A stretch of DNA of 64,000 bases from Cytophagales bacterium (GTDB taxonomy: Bacteria > Bacteroidota > Bacteroidia > Cytophagales > CCMP332). Positions 25,787-35,151 of this stretch are shown piece after piece; the stretch's first letter is position 1; every line of letters starts with the position of its first letter. Below the pieces are notes generated by a model. It was not told where the DNA came from and made no database searches. It saw nothing but the letters and a program-made list of their open reading frames with translations. A program made the position numbers and the translations under genes. Location of the stretch: positions 1 to 64,000 of the forward strand of contig JANQSY010000148.1 of the NCBI GenBank assembly GCA_028279065.1, read 5' to 3'.

Positions 25787-27630
25787 GACGTCTCTTTCAA
25801 ATATTACTACTGGTGTTTGGTCCTTTCCAACTCGTAAGCTATGCCCAGATCCTGGATGACACCACCAAGCAGGTTTATGGCCTGCATACAACCCAATTCT
25901 TGACAGAAGAAGATATATTTCTAAATCGCCAGAATTATAGGGAGATAGATACCATCCTTACCGATATCCATAGATACCGGTATATACTTTATAAGAATAA
26001 CTATCACCAGGATCTTGGAAATGTAGGAACAGCATTGTGGCCAACCTATTTCAGGCCGGAATCCGAATCAGGAAGAACCCACGGTATCAATATTTATAGG
26101 GAATATGCTATCGACCCAAGAAAGATCAAGTACTACGATACCAAGTCTCCCTATACCGAGTTAAAATATGTCCAGGGTACTCAGCGATACGCAGACCTTT
26201 ATGTGGATTTCGCCAGGAATATTAGACCCAATTGGTCAGCTGGTTTTATTATCCGTCGGTTTACCACCGACAAGATTCTTGGTTCTGCCAACAGGGAATT
26301 GCAAACCGACCATTGGTCAGTGGCGGTCCAAACCGCATTTCATTCCCGAGATGGCCGGTATCGCCTGCTGTATAACTTCACCCACCTGAATCATACCATT
26401 AATGAGCAGGGAGGAATAAATCCCAATGAAGAGGATGAGATCCCGGAGGACCTTTATGTGTATGAGCTGGCCAATGTTTGGCTGGATGATGTCAAATCAA
26501 CCGAGCGAAGGAACCTTCACCATATCTACCATCAATTCGCCCTGGATACCGGTGTTAAGGCTAATCTCAAATTTTTTCAGGTCCTTGAAAGGTCCCTAAT
26601 AAAGAACAGGTATGAGGATCAAAATCTTCAGGAAAATTATCCTTACTATCCGAATGTCTATTATGATACTTCGGCGACTGTTTTCGCAAGCGACTTTGAA
26701 AGATATGAGCAGAAAACCGGAGCTGCCGGAATATGGAGGGGTTGGCAGCTTGCGGGGTTTGTTAGAACAAGGTTGTTGTATGCCAACCTTTATGATGAAT
26801 GGGAAGATGAATGGTTTTTAGGCGGAACCTTTACCAAGGAATTTAATCTCAAGAACCAGGACTCTCTTTTCTTCGATTTCAGATTTGAACAGATGCTTGA
26901 TAATGATGCAGGTAGGATCTCAACCAGTTTGGGATATAAGGGTTTCGGATTTAAGTATAATTTCCTGAATCGAAAGCCTTCGGTGATCGAGAGCCGTATG
27001 TATTCCAATTTCTATGTCTGGGATAATCAATTCGGGAATATGAATTCCTCTACCTATGAGCTTTTCTACCAGTTCGATAGCAAACCCATACAATTGCGGC
27101 CCGCCATCCGCGTAGATGATATAGAGAATTACATCTACTATGGCAGGGAGGCAATGCCAATTCAGGCAGATGAGAGGATCAGGACCATTTCAGGAGTATT
27201 GGATTTTAATTTTCATATCGGAAAATGGCATTTTCTTAACCGTGTGGTTTACTCCACCCTTGATGGTCCGGATGTCATCAGATTTCCGGAGATCCTCTAT
27301 AGTGGAAGGTACTTTTATTCAAGCGGTTTCAGAAGCGGTAAGATCGATTTCCAAATAGGGTTTGAGACCACCTACAGAAGTAAGTACTATGGGCATGATT
27401 ATATGCCTGCCAATTTTCAGTTCTTCTTACAGGATGAGTTCCCGCTAGACCAGATCATTATTCCTGACTTTTTCCTTAATCTTCATTTCAGAAGTGCTGA
27501 GGCTTTTATTTCGGTTCCTTATTTTACTCAGGGCTGGTTATCTCCCGGGTATTTTACTACGCCATATTATACAGGCTATACCAGGCCACAACTTGTTGAG
27601 TTTGGATTTAGATGGAGATTCTTTGACTGA
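25783..27630 (+). CDS. Putative outer-membrane porin (Porin_10 type)
   Basis: A 615-residue beta-barrel protein with signal peptide MRRLFQILLLVFGPFQLVSYAQ. The text is rich in alternating aromatic strands, and the N-terminal part has LGNVGTALWPTYF, DTKSPYTELKYVQGTQR and the C-terminus FGFRWRFFD ends in an aromatic residue, as in outer-membrane barrels. The pattern matches the Bacteroidota putative porin family that is often encoded beside lpxK. Start TTG overlaps the lpxK stop, so translation is coupled. The diffusing solute is unknown. Confidence 0.8.
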   Translation: MRRLFQILLLVFGPFQLVSYAQILDDTTKQVYGLHTTQFLTEEDIFLNRQNYREIDTILTDIHRYRYILYKNNYHQDLGNVGTALWPTYFRPESESGRTHGINIYREYAIDPRKIKYYDTKSPYTELKYVQGTQRYADLYVDFARNIRPNWSAGFIIRRFTTDKILGSANRELQTDHWSVAVQTAFHSRDGRYRLLYNFTHLNHTINEQGGINPNEEDEIPEDLYVYELANVWLDDVKSTERRNLHHIYHQFALDTGVKANLKFFQVLERSLIKNRYEDQNLQENYPYYPNVYYDTSATVFASDFERYEQKTGAAGIWRGWQLAGFVRTRLLYANLYDEWEDEWFLGGTFTKEFNLKNQDSLFFDFRFEQMLDNDAGRISTSLGYKGFGFKYNFLNRKPSVIESRMYSNFYVWDNQFGNMNSSTYELFYQFDSKPIQLRPAIRVDDIENYIYYGREAMPIQADERIRTISGVLDFNFHIGKWHFLNRVVYSTLDGPDVIRFPEILYSGRYFYSSGFRSGKIDFQIGFETTYRSKYYGHDYMPANFQFFLQDEFPLDQIIIPDFFLNLHFRSAEAFISVPYFTQGWLSPGYFTTPYYTGYTRPQLVEFGFRWRFFD

Positions 27631-28225
27631 CGATAGAAAATTCACCCTTGGCCTTGACCTTCCGAGCGATCCCAGGTGGGTTGACCTGGCTTCAAAGTCT
27701 GAAGCTGAGATCCTGATCGATCATGCCTACTGTGAACAGAAGGCTGCGACCACCTGCATTTCATTGATCGTAAGGTATTCTGATTATGAGGAAGTCGTGG
27801 ATGAAGTAACCCCGGTTGTGTCCGAGGAATGGGCTCATTTTCGAAAAGTTTTAAAGGAGATGAAAAAGCGAGGCATCAAAATGGGGAAACAGAGAAAGGA
27901 TGAATATGTGAATAAGATCAGATCGGTTTTCAGGAAGGGAGGAGAAAAGAATGCTCAATTGATGGAGCAGCTTCTTTTTGCTGCCTTGATAGAAGCCAGA
28001 AGCTGCGAAAGATTTAAACAGCTTTGGAAAAATCATCCTGATCCATTTTTCCGGGATTTCTATTATGATTTCATGGTATCAGAAGCAGGCCATTATAAGA
28101 TGTTCCTTAGTCTCGCGAAGAAGTATAACGATGAAATGGTGGTGGAAAGAAGGTGGAGAGAGATCCTGAAGGAAGAGGGTAAGATAATGAAGGAACTTGA
28201 GCCCAAGGGAGACAGATTTCATTAG
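27623..28225 (+). CDS. miaE: tRNA 2-methylthio-N6-isopentenyladenosine hydroxylase (MiaE-like)
   Basis: A 200-residue ferritin-like non-haem diiron protein. LGLDLPSDPRWVDLA is the typical start; the metal ligands lie in EILIDHAYCEQKAA, SEEWAHFRKV, LFAALIEARSCERF and VSEAGHYKMF, the MiaE pattern. The enzyme hydroxylates ms2i6A37 of tRNA. I use TTG 27623, which overlaps the last eight bases of the porin gene; longer in-frame starts lie well inside the porin and lack family similarity. Its stop overlaps the convergent DUF481 gene by four bases. Confidence 0.88.
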   Translation: MTDDRKFTLGLDLPSDPRWVDLASKSEAEILIDHAYCEQKAATTCISLIVRYSDYEEVVDEVTPVVSEEWAHFRKVLKEMKKRGIKMGKQRKDEYVNKIRSVFRKGGEKNAQLMEQLLFAALIEARSCERFKQLWKNHPDPFFRDFYYDFMVSEAGHYKMFLSLAKKYNDEMVVERRWREILKEEGKIMKELEPKGDRFH

Positions 28226-29247
28226 AACTTGTAACTGATGGTGGTTGTAATACCATAGTCATTGTTGCTTGCAGATACCGCCACAGGATCGGAGTCAAAG
28301 GTCTGGTAAAAGGTGAGTTTGAGAAAAAAATCCGCAAGCAACTCTATCCTTGCCGAAGCGTCTGTATTGAACCTATTCCTGCCTGGCAATGAAAAACTCG
28401 GAACATAGGAGACTCCTACCGAAATATCCAATTCAGGATCCAATACTCGTTTTACGATCACATAACCCGTAATCAAAGCTTCAAAGTTCTGTCTTGTAGG
28501 TTCGTCATCGAGGGGGGTTTCATATGAATATTGAGGGCCTAAGGAGAACTGTACTCCAGCTATATGGCTTTCTACAACTCTCAAACCAAGCATCGGACTG
28601 ACATTCATCCTTGATTCCAGACCTAATTCCGAGTTCTGTTCGAATGCCGTATACCCCCTGAAAAACCAGAATTGGTGGAAGTAATTATCATACAATATCC
28701 TCAGATCCTGCTTCCTGGCTGTTTCGTTCTCATTTCCCTGGAAGGTGTTGATAATGTCATAGCTAAGTTTAAACAGGTTCTTTGTGGCCCTATATTGAAA
28801 AGTTCCACCAAAGTTCAGGTTGGTCACGTTACTTGCCTTGGTATAAGAAAACCCAAGATCAACGTTTCCATCTATCCTGGCTTTGAAAGTTCTTTTGATA
28901 GGGATAAGAACCGCGATCGAGTGAAGGTCAAAACTTTCCTTAAGGCCCGGGATCAGGTTGAAGACGTTATTGTCGATCGAATTGGAATCCAGTGACCCAT
29001 AGTAATGGCTGCCATCATCCAATTTTATTTCGTAGAGTTTATTCGAATAAACCGCCGTTACATAATGCCATTTGATCTTAATGGTCCCTGCGCTTGTAGT
29101 CGAGAAAGAGAGGACATCGAATTGAAGTCCTTTGATCTCCCCGATCAATCGATCTCCGTTGTATAGGTAGACGGTATCGGTCTTTTGGGCTTGGGCACAA
29201 AATACGATTCCGAGCGATGCAAAAACTATTAAGAGAAACCTTTTCAA
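28222..29247 (-). CDS. DUF481-type outer-membrane protein
   Basis: A 341-residue protein with signal peptide (KRFLLIVFASLGIVFCAQAQ), an N-terminal small beta domain (DTVYLYNGDRLIGEIKGLQ, then LDDGSHYYGSLDSN) and a C-terminal barrel rich in alternating strands, ending in TTISYKF. This is the DUF481 layout (YdiY-like). The role is unknown. TTG 29247 is seven bases after the icmF stop and gives a clean signal peptide; the open frame extends upstream into icmF but that part has no signal-peptide logic. Confidence 0.7.
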   Translation of the reverse strand: MKRFLLIVFASLGIVFCAQAQKTDTVYLYNGDRLIGEIKGLQFDVLSFSTTSAGTIKIKWHYVTAVYSNKLYEIKLDDGSHYYGSLDSNSIDNNVFNLIPGLKESFDLHSIAVLIPIKRTFKARIDGNVDLGFSYTKASNVTNLNFGGTFQYRATKNLFKLSYDIINTFQGNENETARKQDLRILYDNYFHQFWFFRGYTAFEQNSELGLESRMNVSPMLGLRVVESHIAGVQFSLGPQYSYETPLDDEPTRQNFEALITGYVIVKRVLDPELDISVGVSYVPSFSLPGRNRFNTDASARIELLADFFLKLTFYQTFDSDPVAVSASNNDYGITTTISYKF

Positions 29248-29254
29248 ACAGGCA

Positions 29255-32200
29255 CTACATTGAACGGCGATATTGACCTCCAACCTCAAACAGTGATTCT
29301 GTGATCTGGCCGAGGGAACAAACCTTAGTAGCCTCAATCAAGGCATCGAAGATATTTTCATTTTTTAAGGCTCTCTCTTGCACAAGATCAAGTGTCTTTT
29401 TAGACTCTTTTTCCTTTGCCTTGTGGAGACCACGGATGGTCTTGATCTGGCCTTCCTTTTCGGTCTTTGTTGCCCTGATCACTTCGCCTGGAATAATGGT
29501 TGGACTTCCCTTCGAGCTCAGGAAAGTATTCACACCGATTATCGGATAATCCCCGGTATGTTTCAGGGTTTCATAATAAAGACTTTCTTCCTGGATCTTG
29601 CCCCTTTGATACATGGTCTCCATTGCACCAAGGACACCACCTCTTTCCGTGATCCTGTCAAACTCCATGAGGACAGCTTCCTCAACCAGATCCGTCAACT
29701 CTTCAATAATGAATGATCCCTGGGAAGGGTTTTCATTTTTTGCAAGTCCCAGCTCCTTATTGATGATCAACTGGATGGCCATGGCCCTCCTGACTGATTC
29801 TTCGGTTGGGGTTGTAATTGCCTCATCATAAGCATTGGTGTGCAGAGAATTGCAATTGTCATAGATGGCATAAAGAGCCTGAAGAGTGGTCCGGATATCA
29901 TTGAAATCGATTTCCTGGGCATGAAGGGATCGGCCAGAGGTCTGAATGTGATATTTGAGCATTTGGGATCTCTTATTTGCCCCGTATTTCTCCCTCATGG
30001 CTTTAGCCCAGATCCTTCTCGCTACCCTGCCGATCACCGCATATTCGGGATCCACGCCGTTTGAGAAGAAGAATGAGAGGTTCGGTGCAAAATCATCGAT
30101 ATCCATTCCCCTGCTCAAATAATACTCCACATAGGTGAAGCCATTGGAAAGGGTAAACGCCAGCTGTGTAATTGGATTGGCGCCCGCTTCAGCAATATGA
30201 TATCCTGAAATGGAAACAGAATAGAAGTTCCTCACCTTATTGTCAATGAAGTATTCCTGGACATCGCCCATAAGCTTCAGGGCGAACTCAGTGGAAAAGA
30301 TGCAGGTGTTTTGAGCCTGATCTTCTTTCAAAATATCAGCCTGAACGGTTCCTCTCACTTTTGAAAGGGTGTCGGCCTTGATCTTTTCATAGGTCTCCTT
30401 CGGAAGAACCTGATCTCCTGTTACACCCAGCAGGGTCAATCCCAAACCCTTATTGGTTCTTGGGAGTTTTCCTTGATAAACAGGCTTAAGTTTCTCCTTA
30501 CCCTTGTAAAGGGCTTTGATCTTCGATTCCACCTTTTTATTAAGCCCGTTTTCCGCAATGTATTTTTCACATTGCTGGTCAATAGCGGCATTTAGGAAAA
30601 AGGCCAGGACCATGGGAGCTGGTCCATTGATCGTCATTGAAACCGATGTGTTTGGTGCGCACAGGTCAAATCCCGAATAAAGTTTTTTTGCATCATCTAG
30701 GCAGCAGATACTTACTCCGGCATTCCCGATCTTCCCATAGATGTCGGGGCGATAGTCAGGGTCTCTTCCGTAAAGGGTGACCGAATCAAAGGCGGTGGAT
30801 AAACGGATGGCTGGCATACTTTCGCTCACGTAATGGAAACGCTTGTTGGTCCTTTCGGGACCTCCTTCTCCAGCGAACATCCTTGTAGGATCCTCCTCTT
30901 GTCTTTTGAAGGGGTAGATGCCAGCAGTAAAAGGAAACTCCCCGGGAACATTTTCCTGCATCATCCATTTCAGCAGATCCCCCCATGCTTTGAATCTCGG
31001 GGTTGCGATCTTAGGAACCTGGGTGTGAGACAAGGATTCCACATGTGTTTTGATCTGCAGGATTCTATCCCTTACCTTGAATTTGAAGATCTCATCCCTA
31101 TAGGCTTTTTCTTTCGAAGGCCAGTTTTTCAATAGCTCTTTGCTATTTGGCAGCAACTGATTTTCAAGGTTTTTGATCCTCTTTTTGATGGAGCTAATCG
31201 CTGATTTATCCTCCTTAGAGTCCAGATTACTGACCGAGAGCTCAAGAGCATAAAGGTTTTGCGCAATCTCCGCCTGTTCTTCAACGAGCTTTCCATAATC
31301 ACGAATGTTCTCCGATATCTCAGATAGGTATCTTACCCGTTTCGGAGGAATAATATGATCGTTCTCATTGATCCTGTCTGCGCCTCTTTTTGACAGATCA
31401 AAACTTCCATTTGTTTTTTCGTTGAGCTGACCCATGAGGTGGATATATAGCCCATTCATGCCTTGATCATTGAACTGGGAGGCAGTGGTGCCAAACACGG
31501 GCAGATCGTCTGGAGAAGAATGAAATAGTTTATGATTCCTCTGGTATTGTTTTTTGACATCCCTCAATGCGTCCAAAGCTCCCTTCTTGTCGAATTTATT
31601 AAGCGCAATGACATCTGCGAAGTCAAGCATATCGATCTTCTCCAACTGACTTGCAGCGCCATACTCAGGGGTCATTACGTAGAGGGAAGTATCGGCGTAG
31701 TCCAAGATCTCTGTATCGCTTTGACCTATACCTGAGGTCTCGAGAATGATAAGATCATAATTCCCTGCTTTTAGAATGTCCAGAGCTTCTCCCACATGTT
31801 TCGAAAGTGCCAGATTGCTTTGCCTCGTAGCGAGGGATCTCATATAAACCCTGGGATGGTTGACTGCATTCATTCTTATCCTATCCCCCAACAAAGCACC
31901 ACCGGTTTTTCTCTTTGAAGGATCAACGGAAATGATTCCCACTTTCTTCTTTGGAAAATCGATAAGGAACCTTCTCAAAAGCTCATCCACCAATGAGGAT
32001 TTTCCTGCACCTCCGGTACCAGTGATTCCCAGGATCGGGGCTTTGGAACTCGTGGCTTCCTGTCTGATCTTCTTGATGACCTCCACAGTGCCTTTAACTT
32101 TATTCTCCGCCGCTGTGATCAGTCTTGCAATGCTGTTCTTGTCTCCGGTCAGTAAGCTCTTTGGCTCTCCATTGAGGCTCTTAACCGGGATGAAATCGCT

Positions 32201-32626
32201 GTTTTTTACCAGGTCATTGATCATACCCTGTAACCCCAACTTACGGCCGTCATCGGGGGAATAGATACGAGCAATCCCATAGTCCATCAATTCTTTGATC
32301 TCTTCAGGAAGGATCACCCCTCCTCCTCCTCCGAAAATTTTGATCTGTGGAGCACCCTTTTCTTTCAGGAGGTCATACATGTATTTGAAATACTCCATAT
32401 GTCCACCCTGATAGGAGGTCATAGCTATCGCTTGGGCATCTTCCTGGATCGCGCAATTCACCACTTCATCCACACTCCGGTCATGACCAAGATGAATAAC
32501 CTCTACTCCTGTGGATTGAATGATCCGGCGCATTATGTTGATCGCAGCATCATGTCCATCAAAAAGTGAAGCAGCTGTTACTATTCTTACCTTATTATTG
32601 GGTTTATATGGTACTTCTTCTGTCAT
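29255..32626 (-). CDS. icmF: Fused isobutyryl-CoA mutase with G-protein chaperone
   Basis: A 1123-residue adenosylcobalamin enzyme that interconverts isobutyryl-CoA and n-butyryl-CoA. Order of parts: B12-binding domain (about 10-145, [15 protein letters not shown] with His25 as lower ligand), MeaB/ArgK-type GTPase (about 180-450, P-loop [33 protein letters not shown]), linker, and mutase barrel (about 540-1123). GIYPFKR and [19 protein letters not shown] are IcmF signatures; Phe573 and Gln772 (QAQNTC) stand where methylmalonyl-CoA mutase has Tyr and Arg, so isobutyryl rather than methylmalonyl substrate is favoured. Related branched acyl-CoAs (e.g. pivalyl) are possible. ATG 32626 with a perfect -7 box 18 bases upstream. 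Confidence 0.93.
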   Translation of the reverse strand: MTEEVPYKPNNKVRIVTAASLFDGHDAAINIMRRIIQSTGVEVIHLGHDRSVDEVVNCAIQEDAQAIAMTSYQGGHMEYFKYMYDLLKEKGAPQIKIFGGGGGVILPEEIKELMDYGIARIYSPDDGRKLGLQGMINDLVKNSDFIPVKSLNGEPKSLLTGDKNSIARLITAAENKVKGTVEVIKKIRQEATSSKAPILGITGTGGAGKSSLVDELLRRFLIDFPKKKVGIISVDPSKRKTGGALLGDRIRMNAVNHPRVYMRSLATRQSNLALSKHVGEALDILKAGNYDLIILETSGIGQSDTEILDYADTSLYVMTPEYGAASQLEKIDMLDFADVIALNKFDKKGALDALRDVKKQYQRNHKLFHSSPDDLPVFGTTASQFNDQGMNGLYIHLMGQLNEKTNGSFDLSKRGADRINENDHIIPPKRVRYLSEISENIRDYGKLVEEQAEIAQNLYALELSVSNLDSKEDKSAISSIKKRIKNLENQLLPNSKELLKNWPSKEKAYRDEIFKFKVRDRILQIKTHVESLSHTQVPKIATPRFKAWGDLLKWMMQENVPGEFPFTAGIYPFKRQEEDPTRMFAGEGGPERTNKRFHYVSESMPAIRLSTAFDSVTLYGRDPDYRPDIYGKIGNAGVSICCLDDAKKLYSGFDLCAPNTSVSMTINGPAPMVLAFFLNAAIDQQCEKYIAENGLNKKVESKIKALYKGKEKLKPVYQGKLPRTNKGLGLTLLGVTGDQVLPKETYEKIKADTLSKVRGTVQADILKEDQAQNTCIFSTEFALKLMGDVQEYFIDNKVRNFYSVSISGYHIAEAGANPITQLAFTLSNGFTYVEYYLSRGMDIDDFAPNLSFFFSNGVDPEYAVIGRVARRIWAKAMREKYGANKRSQMLKYHIQTSGRSLHAQEIDFNDIRTTLQALYAIYDNCNSLHTNAYDEAITTPTEESVRRAMAIQLIINKELGLAKNENPSQGSFIIEELTDLVEEAVLMEFDRITERGGVLGAMETMYQRGKIQEESLYYETLKHTGDYPIIGVNTFLSSKGSPTIIPGEVIRATKTEKEGQIKTIRGLHKAKEKESKKTLDLVQERALKNENIFDALIEATKVCSLGQITESLFEVGGQYRRSM

Positions 32627-32644
32627 AAGGAAGGATTAGACCTG

Positions 32645-32652
32645 CAAATTTA
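32645..32652 (-). promoter_or_regulatory. -7 box TAAATTTG for icmF
   Basis: Exact TAnnTTTG match on the minus strand, 18 bases before the icmF ATG, in the short space between icmF and the DUF5686 gene. Confidence 0.6.
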
Positions 32653-32672
32653 AAGAATAGGCCTTTTTTCTA

Positions 32673-35072
32673 CTAAACCCCGAAGTTCAGGGCCAATTTA
32701 AAAACCAGGTTGTCCAATGGGTCAGAGAATCCGTAAGGACCATACCGGTAAAAGAAGCCTGCACCAATTCCCGTTTTCAAGCCCAAATTCCGGAATATGA
32801 TCAGGTCATTAATAAACAAGCCGGATTCAAAATACCCCTTCTCCATGGTTTCGAAATCTATTCCATCATGAACTTCTTTGTTCCTCAAGTTGCCGAAACC
32901 AATGTTATGAGACATTTCAAGCGTTGGGAAATGATTGAGGAACTTGATCGAAATGGGACCAAAGTTGTGAGAGTAAAAGATTGCAAACATTTGATCGGAT
33001 AGGAATTCATTATATCTCATGGTCTCAAAGGCATTGTGGATCACAATTGAAAATTCCCGAAATCCACCATGACCATTGAAGAGTTTGCCATAAGGCAAAA
33101 CATCCGGTGTGTAATTAAAAACCAACCTAAAATGACTCTTCCCATATCCAAGAAACCTTTCAACATACTCCAATTTTGACTCCCATTTAAAGAAGCTGTA
33201 TTCCCCTCCAAACCAATCGTTTCCGAATGTCAGTTTGGCCCAGAAAATGGGGTATGGCTTTTTAATGGATATCCTATCCCAGACCGATTGAATGTATTGT
33301 TCTCCATATCCCAATCTGAACTGTATCCCCAGTTCGGAATATTCATATTGATCGATGTTCTGATCCCTGAATGAATACCGGTATTGAGGGTCTTCGACAC
33401 TTCTTTGATATGAGATCCACCCTGAAAGATATTTCGATATCCTTCCTCCTGTCCCTATGTTGAATCTGTCAACCATATCGAAGATCGAAAGCTGATATGC
33501 CCTCAACCTTTCAGTGTTGAACATTCTCTTATCCCTCTCATATGAAGTACTTCCGGCCTCCCTTAGATCTCTTTCTGCCAGAATCTTTATTTCCCATAGT
33601 GGAGTTCCCCCAGGGAAGAAGGAAAAATCCCCTCCATATTTTGCCTGCTCATCACCAAACCCGTAGCCTCCAAACCCACCGAGCTTGATGTACCTGGAAA
33701 ACCTGTGGTTGGTGTGAAGTCCAAATCCAAGGCGGATATCCTCATAAAGGTTGAAATTGATGATCCTGTTCATGTCAAGATCCACCCATTTAAATGGCAC
33801 CTTTCCATAGTAGATCCTTTCCCCGAATGTTGCCAGATTCTCAAGACTTTCAATCCTTCCGAGTGAATCATAGAACTCAAGAGTTGCTTCATCCTTTTCG
33901 GTGAACTTCTCCATTCTTAGATCCTGCCAGGCTTCCTGGTCTTTTGTGATGGAGTCTGGATATTCCAATACCACCTCATCATAAAATGACCTGGAGGAGG
34001 ATATTGGTTCCAGTGGCTGTTGGAAGTAGGATCTTAGTGATCCCTTAACCCCTGAGATCATCCCTATCCTCGTGATGAAGAAATCTGTTTTTTGCTCCAA
34101 GGGAAAAAGTGCTCCCTTTTGGAATACATATTCCTCAGCATGAACCAGCCTGAGCTTGGATTCTAATGCCGGTCCTGCGACTATTCTCTCGACTCTTTTG
34201 CCTGAAATGTTGACTACCAAATAACCCTTTAGTTTTCCTACCCTTTTCCCGGCCTTGGGATGAAAAACGACTATGTTCAATGTGTCTTCCCCTAGATAAA
34301 TGGTGTCCGAAGGATAAAAGAAATACCTTTTAAAAGGGTTTCCAGCTATTGGATTTGGGTAATGCTTGCTGAGTATCCTGTAATAGTTCTCAAACATCCC
34401 GCTTGGATCTGCCAGTGAATTGAGAGTGAATAGTGAGGGGTCTCCGATCCCGGTCACAGCTGCGGCCAGGATCTCCTCCTGTTGATGATTTCTTCCCAAA
34501 AGGTCCTTGCGACTGAAAGATTCCGCTAAGAATAAATGATGGTCCTTTCCAAAGTCCGGCAACCTGAAACCTCCTATCCTTCCGATCCTATTAACCAGAT
34601 ACTTGGTCTGCTGCAGGTTTTGGACCCCAAGATGAAATTTTGAGTAGGTTTTTTGGGAGTAAGGAATTGATTTTAAAGGGTTTAGTTTTAATGTATTTCT
34701 AAAAATGGCTTCCAGCAATTCTTGGAATCCTGCTTCGGTTTTTGATCCTGGTGGAATGATCGAGTTTTGGATCATCCGTATGTTCAGATCGTCGATACTA
34801 TCGTTAAAGACCTGATAGATCATGGTCCTATGCAAGGGTGCCTTTATGGTCAGGCTGGCGATAGAATCCTTTTCCCGGATCTCAAAAGCTCCTTCTTTAT
34901 CCCCAAGGTAGTGGATCCCAGAAGGCTGAGAAATAAGATGTGGAAAAGGAATGGGTTGATTGTATAAAGTACCACTGATCTTACCCTTTAGGACCGTCTG
35001 TGCCGAGGCGATGTTTCCAAAACCGATGAGGAACAGAATCAGTATGAAGGCTAGGGAGAAAGCCTTTTTCAC
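32673..35072 (-). CDS. DUF5686-type outer-membrane protein
   Basis: About 799 residues. After a signal peptide (KKAFSLAFILILFLIGFGNIASAQ) comes a carboxypeptidase-regulatory-like domain (TVLKGKISGTLYNQPIPFPHLIS, EGAFEIREKDSIASL), then a middle region with YSQKTYSKFHLGVQNL, and a large C-terminal barrel ending LALNFGV. This is the domain order of DUF5686 proteins of Bacteroidota, whose role is unknown. I place the start at GTG 35072 just before the signal peptide; a TTG at 35135 is possible. A TATTTTGG with a TTG 18 bases upstream (near 35130-35155) could be its promoter. Confidence 0.65.
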   Translation of the reverse strand: MKKAFSLAFILILFLIGFGNIASAQTVLKGKISGTLYNQPIPFPHLISQPSGIHYLGDKEGAFEIREKDSIASLTIKAPLHRTMIYQVFNDSIDDLNIRMIQNSIIPPGSKTEAGFQELLEAIFRNTLKLNPLKSIPYSQKTYSKFHLGVQNLQQTKYLVNRIGRIGGFRLPDFGKDHHLFLAESFSRKDLLGRNHQQEEILAAAVTGIGDPSLFTLNSLADPSGMFENYYRILSKHYPNPIAGNPFKRYFFYPSDTIYLGEDTLNIVVFHPKAGKRVGKLKGYLVVNISGKRVERIVAGPALESKLRLVHAEEYVFQKGALFPLEQKTDFFITRIGMISGVKGSLRSYFQQPLEPISSSRSFYDEVVLEYPDSITKDQEAWQDLRMEKFTEKDEATLEFYDSLGRIESLENLATFGERIYYGKVPFKWVDLDMNRIINFNLYEDIRLGFGLHTNHRFSRYIKLGGFGGYGFGDEQAKYGGDFSFFPGGTPLWEIKILAERDLREAGSTSYERDKRMFNTERLRAYQLSIFDMVDRFNIGTGGRISKYLSGWISYQRSVEDPQYRYSFRDQNIDQYEYSELGIQFRLGYGEQYIQSVWDRISIKKPYPIFWAKLTFGNDWFGGEYSFFKWESKLEYVERFLGYGKSHFRLVFNYTPDVLPYGKLFNGHGGFREFSIVIHNAFETMRYNEFLSDQMFAIFYSHNFGPISIKFLNHFPTLEMSHNIGFGNLRNKEVHDGIDFETMEKGYFESGLFINDLIIFRNLGLKTGIGAGFFYRYGPYGFSDPLDNLVFKLALNFGV

Positions 35073-35151
35073 ACTGCTGGTTTTACTTTTGGAAAACAAA
35101 TTGTTTGGCACCAAATACGATCTCTGCTGCCCCAAAATACAGATTTGAACC

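Noticed and set aside
29255-32626. Calling the fused mutase a methylmalonyl-CoA mutase
   Set aside because: The domain fusion and the YPFKR and QNTC residues match IcmF rather than MutA/MutB.
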